64,000 bases of DNA from JASHVB01 sp963780805 (GCA_963780805.1 CAWADP010000020.1:310001-374000), one strand, 5' to 3'; positions 20,639 to 28,925 are shown, counted from the stretch's first letter. Numbers and translations: made by a program. Notes: generated from the sequence alone by a model not told the origin.

Positions 20639-20806
20639 TCATACCGAGCGGAAGACCGCCGGATAGAAGCCGCGCGATCCCGTGTTTGCCGGACACCGGC
20701 CCTGGCCGAGGCACCGCGACAGGATAAACAGGATCGAGGGGCCGGGCGTCACATTGAGCGCCTGCGCGGTGGCCACGAGCAGCAGGATCGTGGGCACGGT
20801 CGGCAT
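20639..20806 (-). pseudogene. 5' stub of a LysE/RhtB-family exporter
   Basis: The minus-strand ATG at 20806 is preceded by GGAGG at good spacing. It encodes MPTVPTILLLVATAQALN, then VTPGPSILFILSRCLGQG. The ALNVTPGP motif and the following ILSR.LGQGR are the conserved first 35 or so residues of LysE/RhtB amino-acid exporters, which are normally about 205 residues. After about residue 37 the similarity stops and the frame ends at residue 55, next to the tandem repeat at 20531-20605. I read it as a gene cut off at the repeat junction, with its start signal intact. Confidence 0.65.
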
Positions 20807-20919
20807 CGCTGTCCTCCATCGACACTTTCATCGCTGTTCCCGTCTGATTGGGGGTGAGTTTTGCCCGATTTCGGGTAAATTTGTTGCCAGGATGATCCGC
20901 TTACGGAGAAGGTGCCGCC

Positions 20920-21195
20920 ATGTCGGGGCCAGGAGAGCTCTCGGACGAGCTCATTCGATACCTCGTCCGCACCAGCCGGCTGACGCACGCGGAGGCGACG
21001 AGGCTCGTCGATGACGTGCTGTCGTTCCTGCACGAGCGGCCGGAAGAGTTCGTCTGCCGCCGACATCGAAACTTGCAGGCCGAAGGACTCTCGAATGCCG
21101 AGATTTATGCCCGGCTGCGAGCAGAACTCTCGGCTTGGCGCTTCCAGGCGCCGGCCTACAGCGAGCGCCAGATCCGGCGGCTCATATATGGATGA
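20920..21195 (+). CDS. Small helical protein of unknown function upstream of glmS
   Basis: 91 residues, well-placed ribosome site GGAGAAGG, and a stop 12 bases before glmS, so the two are probably co-transcribed. The predicted character is all-helical, with many Arg and Glu. Two similar stretches, LTHAEATRLVDDVLSFL and LSNAEIYARLRAELSAW, each begin with a helix-turn-helix-like cap, and the protein ends with RQIRRLIYG. This could be a small nucleic-acid-binding or adaptor protein. I do not recognise a named family, and a regulatory role for glmS would be a guess. There is no signal peptide or membrane segment. Confidence 0.75.
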   Translation: MSGPGELSDELIRYLVRTSRLTHAEATRLVDDVLSFLHERPEEFVCRRHRNLQAEGLSNAEIYARLRAELSAWRFQAPAYSERQIRRLIYG

Positions 21196-21207
21196 GGAGG
21201 GCGGCAG

Positions 21208-23025
21208 ATGTGCGGCATCGTCGGCTATATCGGCAAGCGGGACGCCGTACCGATCCTGATGGAAGGCCTGCGCCGGCTCGAGTACCGCGGTTATGACTCG
21301 GCGGGGATCGCGGTGGCCCATGCGGGCGGTTTGCAGGTAACCAAGTGCCAGGGGCGGATACGCGATCTTGAAAGCATTCTGCCAAAGCGGTTGCGCGGTA
21401 CGCCGGGTCTCGCGCATACCCGCTGGGCGACCCATGGTCAGCCGAGCGACCGGAATTCACACCCGCATTGTGATGGCTCAGGCCGGTTTGCCGTCGTCCA
21501 CAACGGCATCATAGAAAACGCGGCCGAGCTCCGCGCTCGTCTCGGCGCCGAAGGCGTGGTTTTCCGTTCGGATACCGACACCGAGGTGCTGCCACACCTG
21601 ATCGCCGCTATGCCGGGGACCACGCTGGTGGACGCCGTGCGTCAGGCGCTGCATCTCGTGGCCGGAACCTATGCCCTTGCCGTGCTCGACGCTGAGCACC
21701 CGGATGTCATGGTCGTCGCGCGCAATGGCGGGCCGGTGGTGCTGGGTATCGGCGAGCACGAGATGTTTGTCGCCTCCGATCCGGCGGCTCTCGTCGCGCA
21801 TACCCGCAGTGTCGTTCACCTCGACGACGGCGAGATTGCGGTCGTGCGTGCCGACGGCTTTGAGACCTTCACGCTCGACGGTGGCGCGACGGCAAAGACG
21901 CCCGCAACGATCACCTGGACCAGCGAGTCCCTGGAAAAGGGCGCCTTCGACCATTTCATGCGGAAGGAAATCATCGAGCAGCCGGACGCGGTGCGCCGCA
22001 CTTTGAGCGGCCGTACCGAACCGCGTTTCCAGACCGCCCATCTCGGCGGCATCGAGATGACCGCCCACGAGTTGCTCAACATTCGGCGGGTGAAGATCTT
22101 CGGCTGCGGCTCCGCCTACATCGTCGGCACGATCGGGGCGCACCTCATCGAGCAATGGGCCCGGCTGCCGGCGCACGCCGAGCCCGCTTCGGAATTTCGC
22201 TACCGCAATCCGGTCATCGAGCGCGATACGCTCTACATCGCCGTCAGCCAGTCGGGCGAGACCTTTGAGACGCTCGCTGCGGTGCAAGAGGTCAAACGCA
22301 AGGGCGGGCGGGTGCTCGGCGTGGTCAATGTCGTCGGCAGCACCATCGGGCGCGAATGTGGGCAGGGGATCTATGTCCACGCCGGGCCGGAGATCTCGGT
22401 CGTCTCGACCAAGACCTTCACCTGCACCGCCGTCGCCTTTGCCTTGCTTGCGATCCATCTCGGACGTATCCGCGACCTCTCGACCCGTGATGGCGCCCGC
22501 TTGCTTGCCGCGCTGTCGGCGCTGCCGGAGAACATCGAGCGCATCATCGAGCGCGAAGACGAGATCGCCGTCATCGCGGCGCGGCTGGTAGCCTGTGAGC
22601 ATACCTATTTCATTGGCCGTTCAGGAGGCTATGCCGTGGCAATGGAAGGTGCGCTCAAGTTGAAGGAAGTCAGCTATATTCATGCTGAGGCATATCCGGC
22701 CGCGGAACTGAAGCACGGGCCGTTGTCGCTGATCACGACTGCAACACCGACGATCGTTGTGATGCCACGCGACGATCTCTTTTCGAAGAATTTATCGACG
22801 ATCGAGGAGATTCGCGCCCGCAGCGGGCCGGTGGTTGCCATTACCCATCCCGGAACGCTGCCGGTCAGTGTCGATGCCACCTTCGCGGTACCCGCGACAG
22901 AGCCTGAGGTCGATCCGTTGCTCCTCAACATTCCGCTGCAGCTCCTCGCGTATCATGTCGCTCTCCAAAAAGGCTGCGATATTGATCATCCGCGCAACCT
23001 GGCAAAGTCGGTCACGGTGGAGTGA
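21208..23025 (+). CDS. glmS: Glutamine--fructose-6-phosphate aminotransferase (isomerizing)
   Basis: Makes glucosamine-6-phosphate from fructose-6-phosphate and glutamine, the first step towards UDP-GlcNAc for peptidoglycan and LPS. The protein starts MCGIVGYIG, giving the catalytic N-terminal Cys after Met removal. The glutaminase domain is about residues 2-240. Two SIS sugar-isomerase domains follow, with SQSGET near 347, and the usual C-terminal end DIDHPRNLAKSVTVE. Its 605 residues are full length, and GAGGAGGG precedes the ATG. It is flanked by gene stubs on both sides (LysE before, epoxide hydrolase end after), so this copy may be an acquired or second glmS. Whether the genome has another copy cannot be seen here. 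Confidence 0.97.
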   Translation: MCGIVGYIGKRDAVPILMEGLRRLEYRGYDSAGIAVAHAGGLQVTKCQGRIRDLESILPKRLRGTPGLAHTRWATHGQPSDRNSHPHCDGSGRFAVVHNGIIENAAELRARLGAEGVVFRSDTDTEVLPHLIAAMPGTTLVDAVRQALHLVAGTYALAVLDAEHPDVMVVARNGGPVVLGIGEHEMFVASDPAALVAHTRSVVHLDDGEIAVVRADGFETFTLDGGATAKTPATITWTSESLEKGAFDHFMRKEIIEQPDAVRRTLSGRTEPRFQTAHLGGIEMTAHELLNIRRVKIFGCGSAYIVGTIGAHLIEQWARLPAHAEPASEFRYRNPVIERDTLYIAVSQSGETFETLAAVQEVKRKGGRVLGVVNVVGSTIGRECGQGIYVHAGPEISVVSTKTFTCTAVAFALLAIHLGRIRDLSTRDGARLLAALSALPENIERIIEREDEIAVIAARLVACEHTYFIGRSGGYAVAMEGALKLKEVSYIHAEAYPAAELKHGPLSLITTATPTIVVMPRDDLFSKNLSTIEEIRARSGPVVAITHPGTLPVSVDATFAVPATEPEVDPLLLNIPLQLLAYHVALQKGCDIDHPRNLAKSVTVE

Positions 23026-23047
23026 CGGGCGCTTCTTCATTGATAAG

Positions 23048-23374
23048 ATGAATGTCCTGGACACATTTCAGGGTGGTCTCAATTGGTATCGCAACATCGA
23101 TCGAAACTGGGAGCTTCTCGCCGCTTTCAGCGGGGCCAAAGTGTCCGTACCGGCGCTCTACATAGCCGGCGAACGCGATATCGTGCTGGACTTTCCCGGG
23201 GTGCGCGATCGGATTCCCAATATTGCGAAACTCGTTCCCAGGCTGCGCCGAACGATCGTGCTGCCGGGATGCGGTCACTGGACCCAGCAGGAGCGAGCGG
23301 GCGAAGTCAGTGCCGCGATGATCGAGTTTCTTCGGGAGCTGGGACCGGCGGCCGCGCAGGCCCACATGCCGTAA
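23048..23374 (+). pseudogene. 3' fragment of an epoxide-hydrolase-like alpha/beta hydrolase
   Basis: About 108 residues match the last third of alpha/beta-hydrolase epoxide hydrolases. FQGGLNWYRNIDRNWEL is a hallmark of the cap region, VPALYIAGERDIVLD carries the acid residue of the triad, and LPGCGHWTQQE carries the catalytic His. The nucleophile half is missing: the recognisable part begins about 20 bases after the glmS stop. The full family is about 310-330 residues. The first ATG at 23048 is a convenient start, not a likely native one. Loss of the 5' half exactly behind glmS suggests that the small gene plus glmS segment was inserted into or recombined with an older gene. Confidence 0.75.
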
Positions 23375-23431
23375 CCGCGCAACGTCCACGAGCGCGAACG
23401 ACAGAAGCCCCCAAACGACAGAAGCATCGTC

Positions 23432-23489
23432 CTCGCCGCGCAAGCGGGCAGGCCCCGAGCAGGCCCCGGGTCCCCGCTTGCGCGGCGAG
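23432..23489. repeat. Palindromic repeat, 17-bp perfect arms
   Basis: The arms CTCGCCGCGCAAGCGGG at 23432-23448 and its reverse complement at 23473-23489 enclose a GC-rich loop. This is the common type of intergenic hairpin with a CCCGCTTGCGCGG core. It lies between the hydrolase fragment and the VOC gene and could also stop transcription, though no T-run follows. Confidence 0.75.
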
Positions 23490-23651
23490 CACGGTTGCGT
23501 CGCTGCTCCGTTGTCGGCCATCGCGGTGCGGGCCGCCAGGGTCGGCGACTGATCCAGGGCCGCAGCGACGCCTGTGGCCCGCCGACAGCGCTGTCCTGTG
23601 GCGCGAACCAAAGGCCCGGCGTATTCTACCGATGTGAAGGAGGGCCTCGCC

Positions 23652-24224
23652 ATGAACCCAAACGAAGTCGCTGCCATGCACCGCCCGAAGGGTATGCCCT
23701 TCCGGCTGAACAAGTTCGGCCACCTCGCGCTGTACGTGCAGGACCTGCAGCGCTCGGCGAAGTTCTACACCGAGGTGCTCGGCTTCCAGATCACCGACAT
23801 CTATGCGGAGGAGGGCGGTCCGCTGCCCGGCGGCGCGGTTTTCGTCCGCCTGAACGCCGACCACCACGGCATCGCCCTGTTCAAGGCCACCAAGGACTAT
23901 CGCCCCGGCGCCGGCCTGCACCACATCGCCTTCGAGGTTTCGACGCTCGACGATGTGCTGCGTGCCCGCGACCACCTGCGCAAGCACGACGTGCGCATCC
24001 ATTTCGAGGGCCGCCGCCGCGCCGGCTGCCAGCTCGCGGTGGAATTCCAGGACCCCGACGGCCACAACCTGGAAATCTACTGGGGCATCGACCAGATCGG
24101 CTCCGACGGCACCGTCCGCCCGGCCGAGCAATGGAAGGGCGCGACCAGTCTGGAGGCGGCAATTGCCGATCCGGTTGTGGGGCAGGACACCACGGTGCAG
24201 GACAGGTCGCTGCTTGGCGGATGA
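23652..24224 (+). CDS. VOC-family (glyoxalase/extradiol dioxygenase-like) protein
   Basis: 190 residues starting at the ATG behind AAGGAGG. Two beta-alpha-beta-beta-beta halves of the vicinal-oxygen-chelate fold are recognisable: FGHLALYVQDLQRSAKFYTE with a metal-binding His, then GLHHIAFEV with a second His, and GHNLEIYWG with the metal-binding Glu. Family members include catechol 2,3-dioxygenases and glyoxalases. The substrate cannot be told from sequence. The stop overlaps an ATG (ATGA at 24221-24224) that opens the frame of the next gene, a hint of coupled translation. Confidence 0.88.
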   Translation: MNPNEVAAMHRPKGMPFRLNKFGHLALYVQDLQRSAKFYTEVLGFQITDIYAEEGGPLPGGAVFVRLNADHHGIALFKATKDYRPGAGLHHIAFEVSTLDDVLRARDHLRKHDVRIHFEGRRRAGCQLAVEFQDPDGHNLEIYWGIDQIGSDGTVRPAEQWKGATSLEAAIADPVVGQDTTVQDRSLLGG

Positions 24225-24321
24225 ACGTCGCGGCCCAATCGCCCCCGGATCACCTCCGGGGCAAGCTCTCACCCCGCTGGTTGATCCGCTTCGCGGCTCG
24301 ACCGGCTGCGCGGCTGGCTGC

Positions 24322-24412
24322 CTCTGACGTGGGCCCCTCTCACGTGTGCCCCTCTCACGTGAGCCCCTCTGGCGTGAGCCCCTCTGGCGTGAGCCGCCTC
24401 TGGTGTGAGAGA
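24322..24412. repeat. 15-bp tandem repeat, six copies
   Basis: The unit is CTCTCACGTGAGCCC with CTCTGGCGTGAGCCC variants, six consecutive copies in register. Because 15 is divisible by three, the frame of the downstream TerB/J-domain gene stays open across it. That frame would read a five-residue repeat (PSHVS/PSGVS) if translation began at 24221. Confidence 0.85.
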
Positions 24413-24424
24413 GCGCGCATAAGC

Positions 24425-25204
24425 ATGGGCTACTGGGGCAAGATCATCGGCGGCATGGCGGGCTTCGCCGTGGGCGGGCCGTTCGGCGCGATGGTGGGCG
24501 CGGCGCTCGGCCACGCCGCGGACAGCGGGCAGGTGCCGAACATGGGAGGCTTCTCATTCAGCAACGCCTCCATGTTCAACCCGGCGCGAATCGCCGCCAT
24601 GCTGGGGCGGCGCGACCAGGTGTTCTCGATCTGCGTCGTGGTACTTGCCGCCAAGTTGGCCAAGTGCGACGGTCCGGTGAACCGCAGCGAGATCGATGCC
24701 TTCAAGCGCCAGTTGCGCATCCCCCCCGAGGCCGTGCGCGACGTCGGCCGCCTGTTCGATCAGGCGCGGGAGGACCCGACAGGCTTCGAAACCTACGCCA
24801 CCCAGCTCGGCGAGGCCTTCGAAGACAATCACGGCGTGCTGGAGGACGTGCTCTCCGCCCTGCTCGTGATCGCCCGCGCCGACGGACCGGTCAATGCACG
24901 GGAGCAAGACTTCCTGCTGCGCGTCCACCGCCGCTTCCGGCTATCCCAGGCGGCGTGGGAGCGGGTGCGCGGCGGCGTGCCGCGCCCGTCATCGGACGGT
25001 CCCGACCCCTATGCCGTCATCGGTGTCGCCCGGTCGGCCAGCAATGAAGTCATCCGCGCCACCTGGAAGAACCTGATGCGTGAAAACCACCCGGACAGCC
25101 TGGCCGCACGCGGCGTTCCCGCCGAGTTCGTCGCCCGCGCCAACGACAAGGTGGCGAAGATCAACGCCGCCTGGGACCGCATCAAGCGGGAGCGGGGGTT
25201 GTGA
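24425..25204 (+). CDS. DjlA-like protein: TerB domain plus C-terminal J-domain
   Basis: 259 residues. The N-terminus MGYWGKIIGGMAGFAVGG, with glycine-rich AVGGPFGAMVGAALGH, resembles the membrane-associated leader of DjlA. The TerB-like helical domain spans about residues 60-165 and includes IARADGPVNARE, a typical acidic TerB motif. The J-domain covers about 193-257, with the HPD tripeptide essential for DnaK stimulation (NHPDSL, near residue 222). I infer a co-chaperone recruiting DnaK to the membrane. The start at 24425 gives the usual family length. An in-frame ATG at 24221, overlapping the VOC stop, would add 68 residues including the repeat at 24322-24412 and is less likely. Confidence 0.88.
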   Translation: MGYWGKIIGGMAGFAVGGPFGAMVGAALGHAADSGQVPNMGGFSFSNASMFNPARIAAMLGRRDQVFSICVVVLAAKLAKCDGPVNRSEIDAFKRQLRIPPEAVRDVGRLFDQAREDPTGFETYATQLGEAFEDNHGVLEDVLSALLVIARADGPVNAREQDFLLRVHRRFRLSQAAWERVRGGVPRPSSDGPDPYAVIGVARSASNEVIRATWKNLMRENHPDSLAARGVPAEFVARANDKVAKINAAWDRIKRERGL

Positions 25205-26049
25205 GCCGGGAGGAACGCGCACCTCCTCCCCCCTTGAGGGGGAGGGCCGGGGAGAGGGGTCGACCCGCACCGAACCTGCCTTCTGGCCCCCTACGCCAAC
25301 CCTCCGCCACCTCCCTGCTCGCAATCCGCGACCTGCCCAGCCCGAATCAGGACGACCGGCCTGACGGCATGCCGGTCGACACGCTGATCTTGCACTACAC
25401 CGGCATGCAGACGGCACGGGCGGCGATCGACCGGCTGCGCGATCCGGACGCACATGTGTCGTCGCATTACGTGGTGGACGAGGACGGCACCGTGCTGCGC
25501 CTGGTTCCGGAAGCGCGGCGTGCCTTCCACGCCGGCGTGTCCTATTGGCGAGGCAACGCAGCGCTGAATGGACGGTCGATCGGCATCGAGATCGTCAATC
25601 CCGGCCATGAATGGGGCTATCGCGACTTCCCGGCGCTACAGATGGCCGCGGTGTGCGACCTCTGCCTGGAGATCCTGTCGCGCCACGCCATCCCGCCACG
25701 CAACATCGTCGCGCACAGCGACGTGGCGCCGGATCGCAAGGCGGACCCGGGGGAAAAATTCGATTGGGAGGGGCTGGCGCGAAACGGCGTCGGGCTGTGG
25801 CCGGAGGGAGTGCCGGACCTCGGCACCGACGGTGTGGTGCGCGACGCCGCCCGGCTGCGCGACGTCCGGCGGACGCTGCGCGAGATCGGCTATGACGTGA
25901 CGCCGGAAGGGCCGCTCGATCCGGCGCTGGCGACAGTGCTCTGCGCGTTCCAACGCCATTGGCGGCCGCAGGCGGTGAGTGGGCAGGCTGACGCCGGCAC
26001 CCTGGCCCGGCTGCTGGCGGTGGCGCGGATGGTGGACGCCGAAGGGTAA
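25201..26049 (+). CDS. N-acetylmuramoyl-L-alanine amidase (AmiD/AmpD type) with peptidoglycan-binding tail
   Basis: Cleaves the bond between N-acetylmuramic acid and L-alanine in peptidoglycan or its turnover products. The amidase_2 fold is clear: DTLILHYTGM with the first zinc His, SSHYVVDEDGTV, GRSIGIEIVNPG, and AHSDVAPDRKADPG with the second His and Asp/Lys. A C-terminal helical peptidoglycan-binding domain follows (about residues 215-275, with ALCAFQRHW). The start is uncertain. GTG at 25201 overlaps the previous stop but runs through a low-complexity CTCCCCCTTGAGGGGG hairpin. The conserved part begins at about residue 44 (RDLPSPNQDDRP), and the next in-frame ATG at 25369 would cut into it. 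Confidence 0.88.
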   Translation: MSREERAPPPPLRGRAGERGRPAPNLPSGPLRQPSATSLLAIRDLPSPNQDDRPDGMPVDTLILHYTGMQTARAAIDRLRDPDAHVSSHYVVDEDGTVLRLVPEARRAFHAGVSYWRGNAALNGRSIGIEIVNPGHEWGYRDFPALQMAAVCDLCLEILSRHAIPPRNIVAHSDVAPDRKADPGEKFDWEGLARNGVGLWPEGVPDLGTDGVVRDAARLRDVRRTLREIGYDVTPEGPLDPALATVLCAFQRHWRPQAVSGQADAGTLARLLAVARMVDAEG

Positions 26050-26227
26050 AGGGGCTCGAGAGTGGCGACGAAACTCCCCGCCCCCCAAGGGGCCCCTTGT
26101 GGCAGGGGCTGGGGGGAGGGGTGCGAACGGCGCGGGACCTGCGGTGGTGCGCACCACCTGCCCCCGGGCCCCTCCCACGAGGAGAGGGAGGTCTTCCCAA
26201 TGGCCGATCTTGCTCCTACCCGACCTC

Positions 26228-26803
26228 CTACCCGACGCTGCGCAGCCCGCTCCGGAACCGCCGCGCCAACTCCCGGTATACTTCCGCGTTCCGGTCGAAC
26301 TTCGCGCGTTCCTCCGGCGACATCACGCGCAGCAGCCGTGCCGGAGTGCCCGCCCACAGCTCGTTCGAGCCGATCACCTTGCCGGGCGTCAGCAGCCCCC
26401 CGGCCGCCAGCATGCCGCCTTCCTCGATCACCGCGCCGTCCAGCACGGTGGCGGAAATGCCGACGAACGCCCGGTTCTTCAGTGTGCAGGCATGGATCAC
26501 CGCGTTATGCCCAACGGTGACGTCGTCGCCGATGGTGGTGGAGAACCCGCCGGAATCGACGTGGATGATCGCACCGTCCTGGATGTTGGTGCGCGCGCCG
26601 ATATGGATGAACTGCAGGTCGCCGCGCACCAGGCACTGGAACCAGATGCCGGTCTCCGACCCGATCGTCACGTCCCCGATCACCGCGGCAGTCGGCGCAA
26701 TGAACGCGTCCGGCGCGATCTTCGGCATGACGCCGTCGAGCGAGAACACCGGCCCGAAGGCGCCGGACACCGGCACAGCCTGGCCGAGCAATGCGTCAGG
26801 CAT
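26228..26803 (-). CDS. Gamma-type carbonic anhydrase family protein (hexapeptide repeat)
   Basis: 191 residues from the ATG at 26803, which overlaps the end of argC by 8 bases. The left-handed beta-helix of hexapeptide repeats is evident: VIGDVTIGSETGIWFQ, then VRGDLQFIHIGARTNIQDG. The three metal-binding His positions of the family lie in AIIHV and in VGHNAVIHAC. A C-terminal helix follows (ERAKFDRNAEVYRELARRF). Related proteins (YrdA, PaaY, CaiE) bind zinc but often have uncertain activity in vivo. The overlap with argC indicates co-transcription. Confidence 0.9.
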   Translation of the reverse strand: MPDALLGQAVPVSGAFGPVFSLDGVMPKIAPDAFIAPTAAVIGDVTIGSETGIWFQCLVRGDLQFIHIGARTNIQDGAIIHVDSGGFSTTIGDDVTVGHNAVIHACTLKNRAFVGISATVLDGAVIEEGGMLAAGGLLTPGKVIGSNELWAGTPARLLRVMSPEERAKFDRNAEVYRELARRFRSGLRSVG

Positions 26804-27752
26804 CCGCCATCTCCCGCGCGCCGACGCCGGCATGCAACCCGAGCATCAGTCCGATGTTCTGCACCGCCGCGCCCGAGGCACCCTTGCCCAGATTGTCCAG
26901 CCGGGCGACCAGCACCGCCTGCCGATGGGTCTCGTTGGCGTGGACGGTCAACTCCAGTTGGTCGGTATGGTTCAGCCCCTCTGGTTCCAATTTGCCGTCC
27001 GAGCGGGGCGGCAGTACCCGCACGAGGTCGCAGCCCGCGTAGCGTACGGCCAGCGCTGCGTGCAGATCGGTCGCCTTCGGCCGCCCCGGCATGGTGTCGA
27101 GGTGCAGCGGCACCGACACCAGCATGCCCTGGCGGAAATGCCCAACCGACGGCACGAAGATCGGCCGCCGCGTCAGCCCGGCATAGAGGTGGATTTCGGG
27201 CAGGTGCTTGTGCTCCAGGCCAAGGGCATAGAGTTCGAACGCGGGGCCGCCGTCGCGTTCATGCGCTTCGATCATCGACTTTCCCCCGCCGGAGAAGCCG
27301 CTGACCGCGTTGATCGTGACCGGGTAATCGGACGGCAGCAGCCCCGCCTCGACCAGCGGACGGAGAAGCCCGATCGCACCGGTGGGATAGCAGCCGGGAT
27401 TAGCGACGCGGCTTGCGGCAGCGATGCGCTCCGCCTGGCCGGGCAGCATCTCGGGGAACCCGTAGGTCCAATCCTTGTGCACCCGGTGCGCGGTGCTGGC
27501 GTCCAGCACTTTCGGGGCGGCGTTCCCCAGGCTGTCGGCGAGTGCCACGGATTCCCGCGCCGCATCGTCCGGCAGGCACAGCACCACCAGGTCCACCTGC
27601 GCCATCATGTCGCGCCGGGCGGATGGGTCGCGGCGGCGCTCGGCCGGCAGGCTGCGCAGTGCAACCCCGGGAAGCGCGGAGAGGCGCTCGCGGATGCCAA
27701 GGCCGGTGGTGCCGGATTCACCGTCGATGAAGACGCTGGGCATGGGGGGCAT
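26796..27752 (-). CDS. argC: N-acetyl-gamma-glutamyl-phosphate reductase (type 2)
   Basis: Third step of arginine synthesis: NADPH-dependent reduction of N-acetylglutamyl phosphate to the semialdehyde. The 318 residues fit the short alphaproteobacterial type 2 enzyme. The NADP-binding N-terminus is VFIDGESGTTGLGIRERL. The catalytic Cys lies in NPGCYPTG, and the His that follows in the family is present at HKHLPEI. I chose the ATG at 27752 because GGAG stands 7-8 bases upstream and the conserved N-terminus begins immediately. The longer open frame to 27875 reads through a hairpin. It follows rplM-rpsI, a common order in alphaproteobacteria. Confidence 0.95.
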   Translation of the reverse strand: MPPMPSVFIDGESGTTGLGIRERLSALPGVALRSLPAERRRDPSARRDMMAQVDLVVLCLPDDAARESVALADSLGNAAPKVLDASTAHRVHKDWTYGFPEMLPGQAERIAAASRVANPGCYPTGAIGLLRPLVEAGLLPSDYPVTINAVSGFSGGGKSMIEAHERDGGPAFELYALGLEHKHLPEIHLYAGLTRRPIFVPSVGHFRQGMLVSVPLHLDTMPGRPKATDLHAALAVRYAGCDLVRVLPPRSDGKLEPEGLNHTDQLELTVHANETHRQAVLVARLDNLGKGASGAAVQNIGLMLGLHAGVGAREMADA

Positions 27753-27810
27753 TGGGTGCTCCGGCCAGGTTAGAGGCGGGGTGGCGAGTAAATTTGGGTC
27801 TAAGTTTAAG

Positions 27811-27899
27811 ACACCCGCTCGCCTTGAGGGAGGGGGGAGGGGTGCGTACAAATGACGACCGTCGTTTGTACGCACCCCTCCGCTCCCTTGAGTGGGTGT
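27811..27899. terminator. Large hairpin between rpsI and argC
   Basis: A 17-bp perfect stem (27836-27852 with 27865-27881) is extended outwards by imperfect pairing over the whole segment. The apex carries a further GACGAC/GTCG pairing. It could terminate rplM-rpsI transcripts, but no T-run follows on the minus strand, so it may instead be a dispersed repeat of the CCTTGAGGGAGG type also seen near 25222, 53740 and 62310. Confidence 0.55.
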
Positions 27900-27932
27900 C
27901 CGTTGCTTACCTTACCCACCTCGCCTCGCGAA

Positions 27933-28451
27933 TTATCGCTTGCTGAACTGGAAGCTGCGGCGGGCCTTCATCTTGCCGTACTTCTTGCGCTCGACCACGC
28001 GCGGGTCGCGGGTCAGGAAGCCGGCCACTTTGAGGATGCTGCGCAGATCCGGCTCATAGTTGGTCAACGCGCGGGAGATACCGTGGCGCACGGCGCCCGC
28101 CTGGCCCGACAGGCCGCCACCGACGACGGTGCAGAACACATCGAACTGGTTGTAGCGGTCCGCCACCAGGAACGGCTGGGTGATCAGCATGCGCAGCACC
28201 GGCCGGGCGAAATACTGCACCACCTTCTTGTCGTTGACGGTGATGTCGCCCTTGCCGGGCTTGATCCAGACACGCGCGACGGCGTTCTTGCGCCGCCCGG
28301 TGGCGTAGGCACGGCCGAACTGGTCGCGCTGCGGCTCCCGCTTCGGTTGGTCGGACAGCACCGGAGCGCCCGCTTCCGGCGGTTGCACCTGCGCCTGCTG
28401 CGCCAGCATGTCCTTGAGATCGGCGAGCGTGCGCCCTTGGGTTCCGGACAT
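27933..28451 (-). CDS. rpsI: 30S ribosomal protein S9
   Basis: 172 residues. The N-terminal 45 or so residues are a variable alphaproteobacterial extension. The S9 core runs from YATGRRKNAVARVW through GGGLSGQAGAVRHGISRAL to the tail KYGKMKARRSFQFSKR, whose Arg/Lys residues reach the decoding site. It follows rplM with a 6-base gap, the universal pair. The start ATG at 28451 gives the usual length for this class. Confidence 0.97.
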   Translation of the reverse strand: MSGTQGRTLADLKDMLAQQAQVQPPEAGAPVLSDQPKREPQRDQFGRAYATGRRKNAVARVWIKPGKGDITVNDKKVVQYFARPVLRMLITQPFLVADRYNQFDVFCTVVGGGLSGQAGAVRHGISRALTNYEPDLRSILKVAGFLTRDPRVVERKKYGKMKARRSFQFSKR

Positions 28452-28457
28452 CGACGG

Positions 28458-28925
28458 TCAGCCTCGCTTGTTCTTCGGATTGAGGGCGGCGACGTCCAGC
28501 TTTTGCGGCTGCTGGCCGTCATGTGGATGGGTGGCGCCGGCATAAATATAGAGATGCTTCATCTGCTGGCGCTGCAGCGGACCGCGGGTGATCATGCGTT
28601 CCACCGCCTTTTCCACCACGAGTTCCGGGTGCTTGCTCTCCAGGCGCTGGCGGATGCTGCGGCCCTTGATGCCGCCGGGATAGCCGGTGTGGTAGTAGAA
28701 CACCGACTGGTCCAGCTTGTTGCCGGTGATGCGCACCTTGGCGGCGTTCACCACCACGATATTGTCGCCGCAATCGACGTGCGGTGTGAATTGCGGCTTG
28801 TGCTTCCCGCGCAGACGGTTGGCGACGATGACGGCGAGGCGGCCGAGCACGACGCCCTCGGCGTCGATCAGCACCCAGTTCTTCGTCACCTCCGCCGGCT
28901 TCAGCGAGGCTGTGGTCTTCAGCAT
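28458..28925 (-). CDS. rplM: 50S ribosomal protein L13
   Basis: 155 residues starting MLKTTASLKPAEV. Recognisable blocks are NWVLIDAEGVVLGRLA, LRGKHKPQFTPHVDCGD, VYYHTGYPGGIK-like FYYHTGYPGGIKGRS, and YIYAGATHPHDGQQPQKL. The open frame extends upstream to 29015, but the L13 family begins at the chosen ATG. It is the first gene of the rplM-rpsI operon, so its promoter should lie in the 150 bases before it; I could not pick convincing -35/-10 boxes. Confidence 0.97.
   Translation of the reverse strand: MLKTTASLKPAEVTKNWVLIDAEGVVLGRLAVIVANRLRGKHKPQFTPHVDCGDNIVVVNAAKVRITGNKLDQSVFYYHTGYPGGIKGRSIRQRLESKHPELVVEKAVERMITRGPLQRQQMKHLYIYAGATHPHDGQQPQKLDVAALNPKNKRG

Noticed and set aside
20436..20831. 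Minus-strand open frame with repeated YGLA/GLAL residues
   Set aside because: The repeated residues come from the tandem DNA repeat at 20531-20605, and another frame in the same place reads the LysE N-terminus with a proper ribosome site.
24322..24412. Possible CRISPR-like array
   Set aside because: The 15-base units are contiguous without spacers; no cas gene is in the window.
26050..26227. Coding extension of 25979-27304 on the plus strand
   Set aside because: Antisense to gamma-carbonic anhydrase and argC, Pro/Arg-rich, no motif.
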